Of a stretch of DNA of 6,850 bases, positions 6,690 through 6,850 are shown in pieces. The notes beneath the pieces are model-generated. The model had not been told where the DNA came from, did no database searches, and saw only the letters and a list, made by a program, of their open reading frames with translations. Numbering within the stretch: position 1 is the first letter of the stretch; each line of letters begins with the position of its first letter. Made by a program: the position numbers and the translations under genes. Source of the DNA: Bifidobacterium sp. UBA6881 (GTDB lineage Bacteria > Actinomycetota > Actinomycetes > Actinomycetales > Bifidobacteriaceae); the NCBI GenBank assembly GCA_002451435.1, contig DKCF01000014.1, forward strand, positions 1 through 6,850, given 5' to 3'.

Positions 6690-6734
6690 TTCGCACAATT
6701 TGAAATGACCTAGGGGAAATTGAAATCGTGCGAA
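6690..6734. repeat. 45-bp inverted-repeat unit B
   Basis: TTCGCACAATTT (6690-6701) and AAATCGTGCGAA (6723-6734) are complementary in 11 of 12 positions and enclose 21 bases. The palindrome CCTAGG (6709-6714) lies in the same relative place as GCCGGC in unit A. The arms match those of unit A while most of the interior differs, so arms and spacing appear to be what is conserved. Confidence 0.85.
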
Positions 6735-6742
6735 GTACTTCG
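6731..6742. repeat. Perfect 12-bp palindrome
   Basis: CGAAGTACTTCG is a perfect dyad that overlaps the last four bases of the right arm of inverted-repeat unit B. It may be an additional protein-binding site upstream of whatever gene begins to the right; unit A has no counterpart. Confidence 0.6.
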
Positions 6743-6835
6743 TCCATTCGGGACTGCGTGACCATCTCCCAAAAAACGTCCGCAGCCCACTCTCAGGTAA
6801 ATACGGAGATCCGGCGGGAACCCGATGAGGATTCA

Positions 6836-6850
6836 ATGGGGACGCGTGGC
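6836..6850 (+). CDS. Possible start of a rightward gene, cut by the window edge
   Basis: ATG 6836 is preceded by GAGG (6827-6830) at 5 bases, giving MGTRG before the edge. An alternative ATG at 6825 (MRIQWGRV) has a weaker upstream purine stretch. With only five codons neither can be confirmed, and no product can be suggested. Confidence 0.2.

Larger units (their letters stand above)
6524..6835. other. 3' intergenic region with paired inverted repeats; no confident gene
   Basis: About 310 bp after the regulator's stop are less GC-rich than the genes and contain no convincing protein gene. A minus-strand frame (6765 down into the regulator) is built largely on the repeats and overlaps the TetR gene on the opposite strand. 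The region holds two 45-bp inverted-repeat units, a 12-bp palindrome and a run of six A (6771-6776). I see no clear GC-rich hairpin followed by T on the plus strand, so the operon's terminator is not identified. Confidence 0.6.

Noticed and set aside
6555..6734. CRISPR-like array from the four TTCGCACGATTT copies
   Set aside because: The copies alternate in orientation, are only 12 bp, and are unequally spaced (about 21 and 90 bp between arms). This is an inverted-pair arrangement, not an array of direct repeats.
6382..6765. 127-codon minus-strand frame covering the 3' intergenic repeats and the end of the TetR gene
   Set aside because: It overlaps the regulator on the opposite strand, and its sequence is largely dictated by the inverted repeats (recurrent IVR/LRT-type peptides). 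No supportive start signal is seen.
6740..6815. Glycine-riboswitch-like string (ACTCTCAGGTAAATACGGAG)
   Set aside because: Only the 3' CTCTCAGG-like portion matches. The GCCGAAGG-type core and the paired upstream GGAGAG element of that aptamer are missing at suitable distance, so the resemblance is probably chance.
6768..6850. Minus-strand terminator using the A-run at 6771-6776
   Set aside because: The run would be a T-tract on the minus strand, but no stable stem immediately precedes it in that direction.

Overview
The window is GC-rich with strong codon bias and dense coding. It looks like a high-GC Gram-positive, and a Bifidobacterium-like actinobacterium is my best guess. That guess rests on overall style and on the kind of proteins present, not on a marker gene.

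Layout: (1) A leftward gene enters from the left edge (1-366, minus). Only its first 122 codons are visible: a Ser/Asn/Ala/Pro-rich N-terminus running into what may be the start of a membrane anchor. (2) A 294-bp divergent intergenic region (367-660) holds an imperfect 11-bp stem (525-555), a striking near-perfect 30-bp palindrome that is also two tandem 17-bp repeats (593-626), and an extended -10 promoter (624-632) directly against it. (3) A rightward three-gene operon follows: two YhgE/Pip-family membrane proteins of 931 and 730 residues, then a TetR-family regulator of 293 residues. Both junctions are 4-base ATGA overlaps, so the three proteins are very probably translationally coupled. 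(4) A 3' non-coding region (6524 to about 6835) carries two 45-bp inverted-repeat units of identical geometry, offset by exactly 135 bp, plus a 12-bp palindrome. (5) A possible start of another rightward gene sits at the right edge.

How the genes may work together (inference): the TetR protein, last in the operon, probably represses its own operon from the double palindrome at the promoter. It would release when it senses a ligand, which is the usual arrangement for TetR-controlled envelope or export genes. The two YhgE/Pip proteins share the same plan: an N-terminal membrane helix, a long extracytoplasmic helical stalk of about 480 residues, and a C-terminal block of five membrane segments. 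They may act as a hetero-oligomer in the cell envelope. The first carries an additional C-terminal module of about 230 residues, with a two-helix membrane hairpin and a very basic cytosolic tail, which the second lacks. No ATPase partner is encoded in the window. The physiological substrate cannot be read from the sequence.
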